This document shows, piece by piece, positions 1-7,819 of a DNA stretch of 64,000 nt. This stretch comes from Pseudomonas corrugata (GTDB taxonomy: Bacteria > Pseudomonadota > Gammaproteobacteria > Pseudomonadales > Pseudomonadaceae). The DNA is taken from contig NZ_LHVK01000025.1 in assembly GCF_001269905.1 (NCBI RefSeq), positions 122,813 to 186,812 on the forward strand, read 5' to 3'. Under the pieces are notes generated by a model that searched no databases, was not told where the DNA came from, and saw only the letters and a list, made by a program, of their open reading frames with translations. The position numbers and the translations under genes were made by a program. Position 1 is the first letter of the stretch. Each line of letters starts with the position of its first letter.

Positions 1-219
1 CACCAGCCCGACATTGCGCCCAGAACCGCCATGCCCGGTCCGATGGGCCTCCAGCACCGCGACGCGCTTGCCCTGCTCCAGCAAATGCACCGCCGCCGAC
101 AACCCGGTGAAACCTGCGCCAATCACGCAGACGTCTACCGTGACCTCACCCGTGAGCGCAGCGTTTTCAGGCCTTTGCGGCGTCAGTTTTTCCCACAGAC
201 ATTCTTCGCGTAACGGCAT
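1..219 (-). CDS. amaA: FAD-dependent oxidoreductase, probable L-pipecolate oxidase AmaA (N-terminal part only)
   Basis: Partial gene: only the first 73 codons are inside the window and the rest lies beyond base 1. It starts with ATG at 219. Residues 32-50 form a Rossmann FAD-binding fingerprint (VIGAGFTGLSAAVHLLEQG), followed by an acidic residue at the end of the second strand and a GGSGRN stretch, as in DAO/GlpD-like flavoprotein oxidases. The gene lies directly downstream of amaB on the same strand, separated by a REP pair. In Pseudomonas putida the amaB neighbour in this arrangement is amaA, the flavoprotein that oxidises L-pipecolate to piperideine-6-carboxylate. The FAD-oxidoreductase call is seen in the sequence; the pipecolate substrate is inferred from context. 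Confidence 0.75.
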   Translation of the reverse strand, partial: MPLREECLWEKLTPQRPENAALTGEVTVDVCVIGAGFTGLSAAVHLLEQGKRVAVLEAHRTGHGGSGRNVGLV

Positions 220-263
220 TGCCAGACTCCGGAAATGAAACCCAACCATCACACCTTTCAAGG

Positions 264-350
264 GTGGGAGCGAGCCTGCTCGCGATGGCGACGCTCATTC
301 AACACGGATGTCGATTGATCGACCGCCATCGCGAGCAGGCTCGCTCCCAC
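264..350. repeat. REP pair (inverted, family 1)
   Basis: Two 27-base arms (264-290 and 324-350) are inverted copies of the Pseudomonas REP element GTGGGAGCGAGCCTGCTCGC, separated by 33 bases. It lies between amaB and amaA. The same element recurs at 22853, 27031, 45778, 56111 and 63152. Confidence 0.9.
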
Positions 351-388
351 AGGGATCTTCATGAGAGGAAGATCCGCTTCACTCAACC

Positions 389-1879
389 TCAGTCGAACGT
401 AATCCCCTGGGCCAACGGCAGCTCCAGCGAGTAGTTGACGGTATTGGTCTGGCGACGCATGTAGGCGCGCCACGAGTCGGAGCCGGATTCGCGACCGCCG
501 CCGGTTTCTTTTTCACCGCCGAAAGCGCCGCCGATTTCCGCACCGCTCGGGCCGATGTTGACGTTGGCAATGCCACAATCGCTGCCCACCGCGGACATGA
601 ACTGCTCGGCCTCACGCACGTCCGTGGTGAAGATGCAGGACGACAGGCCTTGGGGCACGGCGTTGTTCAGGTGCAGAGCTTCGGCGAAGTCCTTGTAGCC
701 GACCACATACAGGATCGGGGCGAAGGTTTCGTGGCGGACCACGTCGCTCTGCTCCGGCATCTCGACGATGGCCGGTGACACGTAATAGGCATTCGGGAAC
801 TGGTCTTCGAGCTGACGCTTGCCGCCGAATACGCGACCACCTTCGCTCAAGGCTTGCTCGAGGGCGTCCTGCATGTTGTCGAAGCTGTGCTTGTCGATCA
901 GCGGCCCGACCAGGTTGCCTTCCAACGGATGGCCGATGCGCACTTTCGAATAGGCGGCCTTGAGGCGGGTGACGATTTCGTCTTTCACCGACTCATGGGC
1001 GATCAGACGACGCAGGGTGGTGCAACGCTGACCGGCGGTACCGACGGCGCTGAACAGGATGGCGCGCACGGCCATGTCCAGGTCGGCACTCGGCGCCAGG
1101 ATCATCGCGTTGTTGCCACCCAGTTCGAGGATGCTGCGGGCAAAGCGTGCGGCGACCTTCGGCGCCACCTCCCGGCCCATGCGCGTGCTGCCGGTGGCAC
1201 TGATCAATGCCACGCGCGGGTCATCCACCAATGCTTCACCGGCATCGCGACCGCCGATGATCACTTGGCACAGATACTCGGGCGCATCGCCGAAACTCTT
1301 CAGTGCCCGCTCGAACAGCGCCTGGCACGCCAGGGCGGTGAGCGGGGTCTTTTCCGAAGGCTTCCAGATCACCGAATCACCGCACACCAGGGCCAGCGTG
1401 GTGTTCCAGGCCCAGACCGCGACGGGGAAGTTGAAAGCACTGATCACCCCGACCACGCCCAGCGGATGCCAGGTTTCACGCATGTGGTGGCCCGGACGCT
1501 CGGAGGCAATGGTCAGGCCGTACAGTTGACGGGACAGGCCGACGGCGAAATCGCAGATGTCGATCATCTCCTGCACTTCACCAAGGCCTTCCTGGGTAAT
1601 CTTGCCGGCTTCCCACGACACCAGTTCGCCGAGATCGGCCTTGTATTCACGCAGCAGGTCACCAAACTGGCGCACCAATTCACCGCGACGCGGGGCCGGG
1701 ACCTGGCGCCACAGATCGAAGGCATGCTGGGCGCGGCTGACCTGCTGCTCGACTTCGGCCGCGCCTTCCCAGTTCACCGCGCCGATACGACTGCCGTCGA
1801 TGGGCGAGTGCACCGGCTGTGCGCCGTTCTGGTACAGGGCCGGGTCGACACCCAGACGATCAAGCAATGCAGCAACCAT
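389..1879 (-). CDS. amaB: L-piperidine-6-carboxylate / alpha-aminoadipate semialdehyde dehydrogenase (ALDH7 family)
   Basis: Aldehyde dehydrogenase of 496 residues that oxidises piperideine-6-carboxylate (alpha-aminoadipate semialdehyde) to L-alpha-aminoadipate with NAD(P)+, in the pipecolate branch of lysine catabolism in the cytosol. The catalytic Cys is at about residue 286 (GQRCTT), the general-base Glu at about 252 (ELGGNN) and the oxyanion Asn at about 150 (AFNFP). The C-terminal half carries the ALDH7-type GAFGGEKETGGGRESGS region. I chose the ATG at 1879 rather than an in-frame codon 15 bases upstream because a GAGG ribosome-binding site precedes it at good spacing and the length equals known AmaB. 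The LysR-type gene is divergent and the probable amaA is downstream, matching the P. putida ama locus. A general ALDH7 call is very safe; the exact substrate rests on similarity and context. Confidence 0.92.
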   Translation of the reverse strand: MVAALLDRLGVDPALYQNGAQPVHSPIDGSRIGAVNWEGAAEVEQQVSRAQHAFDLWRQVPAPRRGELVRQFGDLLREYKADLGELVSWEAGKITQEGLGEVQEMIDICDFAVGLSRQLYGLTIASERPGHHMRETWHPLGVVGVISAFNFPVAVWAWNTTLALVCGDSVIWKPSEKTPLTALACQALFERALKSFGDAPEYLCQVIIGGRDAGEALVDDPRVALISATGSTRMGREVAPKVAARFARSILELGGNNAMILAPSADLDMAVRAILFSAVGTAGQRCTTLRRLIAHESVKDEIVTRLKAAYSKVRIGHPLEGNLVGPLIDKHSFDNMQDALEQALSEGGRVFGGKRQLEDQFPNAYYVSPAIVEMPEQSDVVRHETFAPILYVVGYKDFAEALHLNNAVPQGLSSCIFTTDVREAEQFMSAVGSDCGIANVNIGPSGAEIGGAFGGEKETGGGRESGSDSWRAYMRRQTNTVNYSLELPLAQGITFD

Positions 1880-2058
1880 GGTCAATTTCCTCAAAGCGAA
1901 AGACGAAAATCGGCAGCCGGGCGAACACGGCTGATCAGGACTGTAGTTGTAGCTGGCCCGAGTCTTGCCAACAAACGACCTTTAAGCGAGATATCATTCC
2001 GTTTATTCATGCTGCCCCATGAACGGATACATCGAGCCACCGCAAATAGGCCTCACCG
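1880..2058. promoter_or_regulatory. Divergent control region between amaB and the LysR gene
   Basis: 179 bases separate the two divergent starts, so both promoters and probably the LysR binding site lie here. An AT-rich patch around 1985-2012 stands out from the GC-rich surroundings. I could not identify a convincing T-N11-A box or -35/-10 pair. Confidence 0.4.
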
Positions 2059-2961
2059 ATGCTCAATAAACGCTATTTACCCTCGATTACGGCACTGCAA
2101 TGTTTCGAAGCGGTGACCCGTCACCTGAGCTTCACCCGTGCCGCCGAAGAATTGCACCTGACCCAAAGCGCCGTCAGCAAGCAGGTCGCGCAGCTCGAGG
2201 AGCTCTTGCAGCACCTGCTGTTCCGCCGCGTGCGCCGGCGTTTGCAACTGACGCCGGCCGGCGATTTGTATCTGGGGGAAGTGCGGAAAATTCTCACCCA
2301 GGTCGAAATGTCCACCCACTACCTGCGCTCCTACGGTGGCGACACCGAAGTCCTGCGCGTGTCCACGCCCCCGACCTTCGGGGCACGCTGGCTGGTGCCA
2401 CGCCTCAAAGGCTGGCGCCTGCGGCATCCGAAGATTCACCTGGACCTGTGTAGCGAGCAAGAGCCCGACGACTTGCTGCAAGGGCGCAGCGACATGGCTT
2501 TCTACTTCGGCCAGGGCTCTCGACCTGGCACCGAATCCCTGGAGCTGTTCGGCGAAGAACTCGTGCCGGTCTGCGCGCCGGGCTGCCTGCCGGATACCCC
2601 CTTTACCGACCCGACACAACTGGCCGATCTGGTGCTGTTGCAGAACGCATCACGCCCCCAGGCCTGGCATGACTGGTTCGCCGACCAAGGTTTTCACACC
2701 GAACACAGCTACCACGGGCCGCGCTTCGAAACGTTCTACATGTGCATCCGCGCCGCCCAGGTCGGTTGCGGCGTCGCCCTGCTGCCGCGCTTTCTGGTGG
2801 AGGAAGAACTGGCAGACGGCAAGCTGATCATTCCATGGCAGCACGCCATGCCCAGCACCAACGCCTATTACATGGCTTATCCCGAGCATTCGGCGGAGGT
2901 GCCCAAGGTCAGGTACTTTGTGGAGTGGATGTTGGAGCAGATGGCTGACGCGAAAAAATAA
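2059..2961 (+). CDS. LysR-family transcriptional regulator (GcvA-like)
   Basis: Regulator of 300 residues with an N-terminal winged helix-turn-helix (about residues 9-66; recognition region FTRAAEELHLTQSAVSKQV at 25-43) followed by a type 2 periplasmic-binding fold effector domain (about 92-295). The opening PSITALQCFEAVTRHLSFTRAA is typical of the GcvA-like branch of LysR proteins. It is transcribed away from amaB, the usual arrangement for a LysR protein that controls the divergent gene, so it probably responds to pipecolate or a breakdown product. The start at 2059 has only a weak ribosome-binding site. It corresponds in position to the LysR gene next to amaB in P. putida. The family is certain; the target and ligand are inferred. 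Confidence 0.88.
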   Translation: MLNKRYLPSITALQCFEAVTRHLSFTRAAEELHLTQSAVSKQVAQLEELLQHLLFRRVRRRLQLTPAGDLYLGEVRKILTQVEMSTHYLRSYGGDTEVLRVSTPPTFGARWLVPRLKGWRLRHPKIHLDLCSEQEPDDLLQGRSDMAFYFGQGSRPGTESLELFGEELVPVCAPGCLPDTPFTDPTQLADLVLLQNASRPQAWHDWFADQGFHTEHSYHGPRFETFYMCIRAAQVGCGVALLPRFLVEEELADGKLIIPWQHAMPSTNAYYMAYPEHSAEVPKVRYFVEWMLEQMADAKK

Positions 2962-2975
2962 CCACCTACACACCC

Positions 2976-3108
2976 TGTGGCGAGGGGATTTATCCCCGCT
3001 GGGCTGCAAGGCAGCCCTGAAACCGGGCAACTCGGTGTATTAGGCAGATTGAGTTGTCAGTATTGGGGCTGCTTTGCAGCCCAGCGGGGATAAATCCCCT
3101 CGTCACAG
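2976..3108. repeat. Inverted repeat, family 2 (TGTGGCGAGGGGATTTATCCCC type)
   Basis: Arms at about 2976-3015 and 3072-3108 are inverted copies containing TGTGGCGAGGGGATTTATCC and GGGCTGC. Degenerate tail copies of the outer end (aaatcctctcgccaca-like) continue to about 3150. The repeat fills most of the 322-base gap between the LysR gene and pncB; I see no gene in this gap. It can form a long hairpin and may end transcription of the LysR gene. Confidence 0.85.
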
Positions 3109-3283
3109 ATAAATCCTCTCGCCACAGAAGAATCTTCTTACCACAGGTAAATCTCCTGCCATCAGGAACGCTGTGACCAAAAAACACTGGCAATCACCCC
3201 AAGGGTTATGCGCCACTAGCCCTTTCACAACAAACCGCTGTCCGACGCTGCCCGCTGCAGCGAACTGTCTGGAGATACCCGTC

Positions 3284-4510
3284 ATGAGCGAGAGTGTGTT
3301 TGCCGATCGCATCGTGCAGAACCTGCTCGACACCGACTTCTACAAGTTGACGATGATGCAGGCGGTCCTGCACAACTACCCCAACGTCGAAGTCGAATGG
3401 GAGTTTCGTTGCCGCAACAGCGAAGACCTGCGCCCCTATCTGGCGGAGATTCGCTTCCAGATCGAGCGCCTGGCCGAACTCAGCCTGAGCGCCGATCAAT
3501 TGGGCTTCCTGGAGCGCATCAGCTTCCTGAAGCCGGACTTCCTGCGCTTTCTCGGCCTGTTTCGTTTCAACCTGCGCTACGTATACACCGGCATTGAAAA
3601 TGGCGAGCTGTTCATCCGCCTGCGCGGGCCGTGGTTGCATGTGATTCTGTTCGAGGTGCCGCTGCTGGCCATCGTCAGCGAAGTGCGCAATCGCTATCGC
3701 TACCGTGACGTCATCCTCGAGCAGGCACGGGAGCAGTTGTATCGCAAGTTCGACTGGCTGGCCGCCAACGCCAGCAGCGAGGAATTGTCCGACCTGCAAG
3801 TGGCGGACTTCGGCACCCGCCGCCGGTTTTCCTACCGCACCCAGGAAGAAGTGGTGAACGTGCTCAAGCACGACTTCCCCGGGCGCTTCGTCGGCACCAG
3901 CAACGTGCACCTGTCCCGGGAGCTGGACATGAAACCCTTGGGCACCATGGCCCATGAGTGGATCATGGCTCATCAGCAACTGGGCCCGCGGCTGATCGAC
4001 AGCCAGATCGCCGCCCTTGATTGCTGGGTGCGTGAATACCGTGGCCTGCTGGGTATCGCGCTGACCGACTGCATCACCATGGACGCCTTCTTGGCGGACT
4101 TCGATCTGTTCTTCGCCAAGTTGTTCGACGGCCTGCGCCATGATTCGGGTGACCCGGTGGTCTGGGCCGAGAAAGCCATCGCCCACTATCACAAGCTGGG
4201 TATTGACCCGATGAGCAAGACCCTGGTGTTCTCCGACAGTCTGACCTTGCCCAAATGCCTGGAGATTTTCCGTGCGTTGCGTGGTCGCATCAATGTCAGC
4301 TTCGGTATTGGCACCAACCTGACCTGCGACATCCCGGGCGTCGAGCCCATGAGTATCGTGCTTAAAATGATCAGCTGTGACGGGCAACCCGTGGCCAAGA
4401 TTTCAGACGAGCCCGGCAAGACCCACTGCAAGGATCCGAATTTCGTCGCCTACATGCGACATGTTTTCCAAGTACCTGCCGCCCTTTCTGGCATATCAAG
4501 CAAGGAGTGA
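3284..4510 (+). CDS. pncB: Nicotinate phosphoribosyltransferase
   Basis: Enzyme of 408 residues that converts nicotinate and PRPP to nicotinate mononucleotide with ATP hydrolysis, the first step of the Preiss-Handler NAD salvage pathway. Visible family marks are the N-terminal DTDFYKLTMMQ (about 17-27), FVGTSNVHLSREL (about 202-214), the TMAHEW segment whose His (about 224) is the autophosphorylated residue in the family, and the PRPP-binding side motif HDSGDP. The ATG at 3284 is preceded by GGAG nine bases upstream; an in-frame extension further upstream reads into repeat DNA and was discarded. nadE begins four bases after the stop, with its ribosome-binding site in the last codons of pncB, so the two NAD salvage genes are one operon. 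Confidence 0.96.
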   Translation: MSESVFADRIVQNLLDTDFYKLTMMQAVLHNYPNVEVEWEFRCRNSEDLRPYLAEIRFQIERLAELSLSADQLGFLERISFLKPDFLRFLGLFRFNLRYVYTGIENGELFIRLRGPWLHVILFEVPLLAIVSEVRNRYRYRDVILEQAREQLYRKFDWLAANASSEELSDLQVADFGTRRRFSYRTQEEVVNVLKHDFPGRFVGTSNVHLSRELDMKPLGTMAHEWIMAHQQLGPRLIDSQIAALDCWVREYRGLLGIALTDCITMDAFLADFDLFFAKLFDGLRHDSGDPVVWAEKAIAHYHKLGIDPMSKTLVFSDSLTLPKCLEIFRALRGRINVSFGIGTNLTCDIPGVEPMSIVLKMISCDGQPVAKISDEPGKTHCKDPNFVAYMRHVFQVPAALSGISSKE

Positions 4511-4514
4511 ATTC

Positions 4515-5342
4515 ATGCAAGCCGTACAGCGTGAGATTGCTGAACAGCTCAAGGTCCAGCCACCGTTCGCCGATGACGCCGCCGTCAAGGCCGAAATCGC
4601 TCGCCGGGTAAGCTTCATTCAGGACTGTCTCGTCAATTCCGGGCTCAAGAGCCTGGTACTCGGGATCAGTGGCGGGGTCGATTCGTTGACTGCCGGCCTG
4701 CTGGCCCAGCGCGCAATGCGTGAGTTACGAGAACAAACCGGTAACCCGGCCTACAAGTTCATCGCGGTGCGCCTGCCGTACGAAACTCAATTCGATGAGC
4801 ACGAAGCGCAAGCCTGCGTGGACTTCATCGAGCCGGACGAACGCCACACCGTCAACATCGGTCCGGCGGTCAAGGCCCTGGCCAAGGAAGTTCTGGCATT
4901 CGAAGGCAAGACACCGGGCTCGCGGGATTTCGTGCTGGGTAACTCCAAAGCGCGGATGCGCATGGTGGCGCAGTACGCCATCGCCGGGGCCGAGCAAGGC
5001 CTGGTGATCGGTACCGATCATGCGGCGGAAGCCGTGATGGGTTTCTTTACCAAGTTCGGTGATGGCGCCTGTGACCTGGCCCCCTTGAGCGGCCTGGTGA
5101 AGAATCAGGTCCGGGCCATCGCCCGTGACTTCGGAGCGCCGGAATCGCTGGTGGAAAAAGTCCCCACCGCCGACCTCGAAGACTTGTCCCCGGGCAAACC
5201 CGACGAGGCCGCTCATGGCGTCACCTATGGGGAGATCGACGCCTTCTTGCACGGCCAGACCATTCGCGAAGAAGCGGCCCGGATCATCTGCGAGACCTAT
5301 CGCAAGACCGAGCACAAGCGGGTGATGCCGTACGCCCCATAG
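4515..5342 (+). CDS. nadE: NH3-dependent NAD+ synthetase
   Basis: Last enzyme of NAD synthesis: amidates nicotinate adenine dinucleotide using ATP and ammonia. Length is 275 residues, the same as the ammonia-only NadE of E. coli, with no glutaminase (nitrilase-like) domain. The ATP pyrophosphatase P-loop SGGVDS is at about 52-57, and the family segments GTDHAAEAVMGFFTKFGDG and PTADLEDLSPGKPDE are present. The start at 4515 has AAGGAG at 4502-4507, overlapping the end of pncB, so translation is probably coupled. The downstream side carries a short palindromic repeat that could act as a terminator. Confidence 0.96.
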   Translation: MQAVQREIAEQLKVQPPFADDAAVKAEIARRVSFIQDCLVNSGLKSLVLGISGGVDSLTAGLLAQRAMRELREQTGNPAYKFIAVRLPYETQFDEHEAQACVDFIEPDERHTVNIGPAVKALAKEVLAFEGKTPGSRDFVLGNSKARMRMVAQYAIAGAEQGLVIGTDHAAEAVMGFFTKFGDGACDLAPLSGLVKNQVRAIARDFGAPESLVEKVPTADLEDLSPGKPDEAAHGVTYGEIDAFLHGQTIREEAARIICETYRKTEHKRVMPYAP

Positions 5343-5356
5343 CCGACACGAAAAGC

Positions 5357-5383
5357 CTGTGGGAGCAAGCTTTGCTCCCACAG
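5357..5383. repeat. Short palindrome (REP-like hairpin) after nadE
   Basis: The near-perfect palindrome CTGTGGGAGCAA-GC(T)-TTGCTCCCACAG, extended by flanking CGACAC/GTGTCG (5344-5349 and 5384-5389), forms a stable hairpin between nadE and the convergent azurin gene. It may end transcription from either side. There is no strong T-tract. Confidence 0.65.
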
Positions 5384-5452
5384 TGTCGTGCCGTTTGATC
5401 CTTAACTGACTGAGATTACCCTGCAAGGGGCGCTTTTTTATGCGCTGAAGGA

Positions 5453-5899
5453 TTACTTCAGGGTCACGGTGCCTTTCATCATCGAGATGTGGCCCGGGAA
5501 CGAGCAGAAGAAGCCGTACTTTTCAGCGGCATCAAGCTTCGATACGTCAAAGGTCACCGAGTCCGTCTCACCGGCACCAATGATCTTGGTGTGGGCGATG
5601 ATGCGCGCATCACCGTCCTTGAGGTAGTTCTTGTCGATACCGGCGCCCAGGCCATCGGTCGCGATCGGCTGCATGTCGGCTTCTTTGCTCAACACCCAGT
5701 TATGGCCCATGACATTTTTCGGCAAGCTGCCCGAATGGGTCAGCTCGACAGTGAAGGTTTTACAGCTCTTGTCGATCTCGATGGCCTTGGTGTTGTAGGA
5801 CATCTGGTCGGTCGAGTCGATGGTGGTCTTGCACTCCGCTGCCATCAGCTGGCTGCTGGCCAGTGTCAACAGGGATACTGCTACAAGTTTGGCAAACAT
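5453..5899 (-). CDS. azu: Azurin (periplasmic blue copper protein)
   Basis: Small electron carrier of 148 residues: a 20-residue Sec signal peptide (MFAKLVAVSLLTLASSQLMA) and a 128-residue mature cupredoxin beginning AECKTTID. Copper ligands are visible: His in GHNWV and Cys/His/Met in FFCSFPGHISMMKG. It shuttles electrons in the periplasm in respiration or redox stress. Two consecutive ATGs occur at 5902 and 5899; GGAG lies four and seven bases upstream of them respectively, so I chose 5899, which also gives the usual length. The gene stands alone, convergent with nadE. An ANR/FNR-like box lies about 70 bases upstream, fitting the known anaerobic control of azu in P. aeruginosa. Confidence 0.97.
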   Translation of the reverse strand: MFAKLVAVSLLTLASSQLMAAECKTTIDSTDQMSYNTKAIEIDKSCKTFTVELTHSGSLPKNVMGHNWVLSKEADMQPIATDGLGAGIDKNYLKDGDARIIAHTKIIGAGETDSVTFDVSKLDAAEKYGFFCSFPGHISMMKGTVTLK

Positions 5900-5970
5900 C
5901 ATGAATCTCCAAGGCATGGTTAGAAATTTCCTTCAAAGGGGAAGACTGCCTTAATTTCAGACAAGTTCCT

Positions 5971-5984
5971 ATGACCTGAATCAA
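5971..5984 (-). promoter_or_regulatory. Putative ANR (FNR-type) box upstream of azu
   Basis: On the azurin strand the sequence reads TTGAT-TCAG-GTCAT, one half perfect and the other close to the ATCAA half of the FNR/ANR consensus TTGAT-N4-ATCAA. It lies about 72-85 bases upstream of the chosen azu start, a suitable distance for an activator. ANR control of azu is known in P. aeruginosa; its action here is inferred. Confidence 0.5.
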
Positions 5985-6089
5985 AAATTGTATACAACTT
6001 AAGGCTATCAGCCTGATGGACACAATCAACCGGCCAGATGCATGAGGTCCGCCTATGATCGGCCTCATCACCTCAATGGAGCGCCTGTC

Positions 6090-6179
6090 ATGAACTTAAA
6101 CAGCCTGTTGTGCAGCTTGCTCGCCGCTTACGCCTGCGGCGCCAGTGGCACCTACGAAAAACCTGCGCGCGAGGTTTGA
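6090..6179 (+). CDS. Possible small peptide of 29 residues, unknown function
   Basis: A 29-codon reading frame starts at ATG 6090 with GGAG at 6078-6081 (spacing 8) and ends at TGA 6177-6179. It encodes an N-terminal stretch rich in Leu, Cys and Ala (MNLNSLLCSLLAAYACGAS), resembling a short signal or lipoprotein leader, and a charged tail TYEKPAREV. It lies in the 349-base gap between azu and the LOG gene, which otherwise holds only the azu upstream region. The ribosome-binding site and composition favour translation, but a frame this short can arise by chance. It could also be a leader peptide of the downstream gene. No family recognised. Confidence 0.35.
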   Translation: MNLNSLLCSLLAAYACGASGTYEKPAREV

Positions 6180-6251
6180 CGTCGTTACGCCCTTTGCACA
6201 CAACGGCGGCGAGGCTTTACCCTGCATCGGTTACCGACTCTGGAGTAAAGC

Positions 6252-6827
6252 ATGTCCATCGCTTCTGTTTGTGTATTCTGCGGCGCCAGCACCGGCACCG
6301 ATCCCGCCTACCGTGAAGCGGCACAGGCCCTGGGAAGAGCATTGGCCGAACGTAAGCTCACCCTGGTCTATGGCGGCGGCGCCGTCGGCCTGATGGGTAT
6401 CGTCGCCGACGCGGCCCTGGCGGCCGGAGGCGAGGTCATCGGCATCATCCCGCAAAGCCTGAAGGACAAGGAAATCGGCCACGCAGGCCTGACCCGTCTG
6501 GAAGTGGTAGACGGCATGCATGCCCGCAAAGCGCGCATGGCCGAACTCAGCGACGCCTTCATCGCCCTGCCCGGTGGCCTCGGCACCCTGGAGGAATTGT
6601 TCGAGGTCTGGACCTGGGGTCAGCTCGGCTACCACGGCAAGCCGCTGGGTCTGCTGGAAGTGAATGGTTTCTACAGCAAACTCACCGGCTTTCTGGACCA
6701 TATCGTCGACGAAGGTTTCGTCCGCGCAGCCTATCGCGACATGCTGCAAATGAGCGAGTCAGCGCAGAACCTGCTCGATGCGCTGGATGAATGGCAGCCC
6801 TCGGTACAGCCGAAATGGGTCGTGTAG
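6252..6827 (+). CDS. LOG-family cytokinin riboside 5'-monophosphate phosphoribohydrolase (TIGR00730)
   Basis: Protein of 191 residues of the LOG / TIGR00730 Rossmann-like family, which hydrolyses N-glycosidic bonds of nucleoside 5'-monophosphates (in plants, cytokinin activation). The nucleotide-binding motif PGGLGTLEE is at 107-115, the N-terminal VFCGASTG at 8-15 and the GGGAVGLMG loop at 41-49. The ATG at 6252 follows a GGAG a few bases upstream. It stands alone on its strand; the product is cytosolic. In bacteria the physiological substrate is often AMP or an unknown nucleotide, so the cytokinin role should be read as a family name. Downstream is a hairpin repeat at 6847-6930. Confidence 0.9.
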   Translation: MSIASVCVFCGASTGTDPAYREAAQALGRALAERKLTLVYGGGAVGLMGIVADAALAAGGEVIGIIPQSLKDKEIGHAGLTRLEVVDGMHARKARMAELSDAFIALPGGLGTLEELFEVWTWGQLGYHGKPLGLLEVNGFYSKLTGFLDHIVDEGFVRAAYRDMLQMSESAQNLLDALDEWQPSVQPKWVV

Positions 6828-6846
6828 CAGCTGCAGAGTGAAGCGA

Positions 6847-6930
6847 GGCTGCGATCTTTTCGCCAGACGCTTGAGTCCCGAAGCGCAAGACCAAAAGATC
6901 GCCCGAATGCGGCCCGAGCCTTCGGCAGCC
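6847..6930. repeat. Inverted repeat, family 3 (GCTGCGATCTTTT type)
   Basis: GGCTGCGATCTTTT at 6847-6860 faces AAAAGATCGC at 6893-6902, with a further GGCAGCC at 6924-6930. Located between the convergent LOG and transglutaminase genes. A related element (AAAGATCGCAGG) is at 51205. Confidence 0.6.
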
Positions 6931-6931
6931 C

Positions 6932-7819
6932 CTACAACGGCATCACAGTCACGCGCACCTCGGGATCGTGATTACCGCCCCCCAGGATCACGCCGCGCAA
7001 TGGCGACACATCGGAGAAGTCCCGGCCCCAGGCCAGCGTGATGTGCTCCAGGGCTGGCTGTACGTTGTTGGTGGGGTCGAAGTCTACCCAGCCCAGCTCC
7101 GGACAAAACACCGAGATCCAGGCGTGGGATGCGTCGGCACCAATCAGCCGAGGCTGGCCCGGCGGTGGCTGGGTCAGCAGATAGCCGCTGACGTAACGTG
7201 CCGCCAGCCCACGGGAGCGCACGCAGGCCAGCATCAGGTGGGCAAAGTCCTGGCAGACGCCCCGCCGTCGTTCCAGCACCTCCACCAGCGGTGTCGCCAC
7301 CTGGGTTGCCTCGGCATCGAACGTGAACTCGTCGAAAATCTTCTCCATCAGTGCCCGAATGCACAGCATCAACGGGCGTCCGGGCGCAAAGCAGCTTTCG
7401 GAAAACTCGACGAAGCTGCGCTTGAGGTGCACGTAGGGTGACTCGAAACGGTAGCGACACGCGTCCAGCAACGCCTCGGAAAGCGGCCGGCTGCTGTAGC
7501 TCAGCGCCTGACAGGTCGACTCCCAGGCCGGCGACAGGTTGAAGTCCAGCTCGGGACGGGTCAGCACCTCGATGCTCAGGCGGGCATTGACCAGCAATTC
7601 GTCATGGGGCCGTTCAAAAGCCAGGCGGGTCAGTGGATTACCGAATACATCCAGCTCATCCCGCCGAGTCGTCGGCTCGGGGCTGATCAGTAACTGCTGA
7701 TCGGTGCAACGCTGCCAATCACAGGACCGCGGCCACAGGTGGGCAAGCTGTTGCGCCAGGGACACCGGGCTGTCGTAGTGGTAATGGGTGTCGTGAAGAA
7801 TCTGGTAGCGGGCGCTCAT
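6932..7819 (-). CDS. Transglutaminase-like cysteine protease/peptidase family protein
   Basis: Protein of 295 residues with an N-terminal bacterial transglutaminase-like beta domain (about 1-95) and a transglutaminase core (about 150-255) with an intact Cys-His-Asp triad: Cys189 in GVCQDF, His232 in DASHAW and Asp248 in DFDPTN. The reaction is unknown; the fold cleaves or forms isopeptide-type bonds. The ATG at 7819 overlaps the TGA of the upstream ATP-grasp/alpha-E gene by one base (a second ATG at 7822 gives one extra Met), indicating translational coupling. Together with the ATP-grasp/alpha-E fusion and the DUF2126 protein upstream it forms a conserved gene trio proposed to build and process a peptide-like molecule. 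Function in vivo is not established. Confidence 0.88.
   Translation of the reverse strand: MSARYQILHDTHYHYDSPVSLAQQLAHLWPRSCDWQRCTDQQLLISPEPTTRRDELDVFGNPLTRLAFERPHDELLVNARLSIEVLTRPELDFNLSPAWESTCQALSYSSRPLSEALLDACRYRFESPYVHLKRSFVEFSESCFAPGRPLMLCIRALMEKIFDEFTFDAEATQVATPLVEVLERRRGVCQDFAHLMLACVRSRGLAARYVSGYLLTQPPPGQPRLIGADASHAWISVFCPELGWVDFDPTNNVQPALEHITLAWGRDFSDVSPLRGVILGGGNHDPEVRVTVMPL

Noticed and set aside
854..2116. Long open frame on the + strand opposite amaB (about 420 codons)
   Set aside because: It mirrors a clear aldehyde dehydrogenase, has no recognisable domain, and its long open frame is explained by high GC third-position bias.
2976..3150. Short repeats here considered as a CRISPR array
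   Set aside because: They are inverted and degenerate with no regular spacers, and no cas genes are in the window.
5415..5450. Weak hairpin plus TTTTTT after nadE as a terminator
   Set aside because: The stem is only about three pairs and the T-run sits inside an imperfect GCGC palindrome; not strong enough to list.
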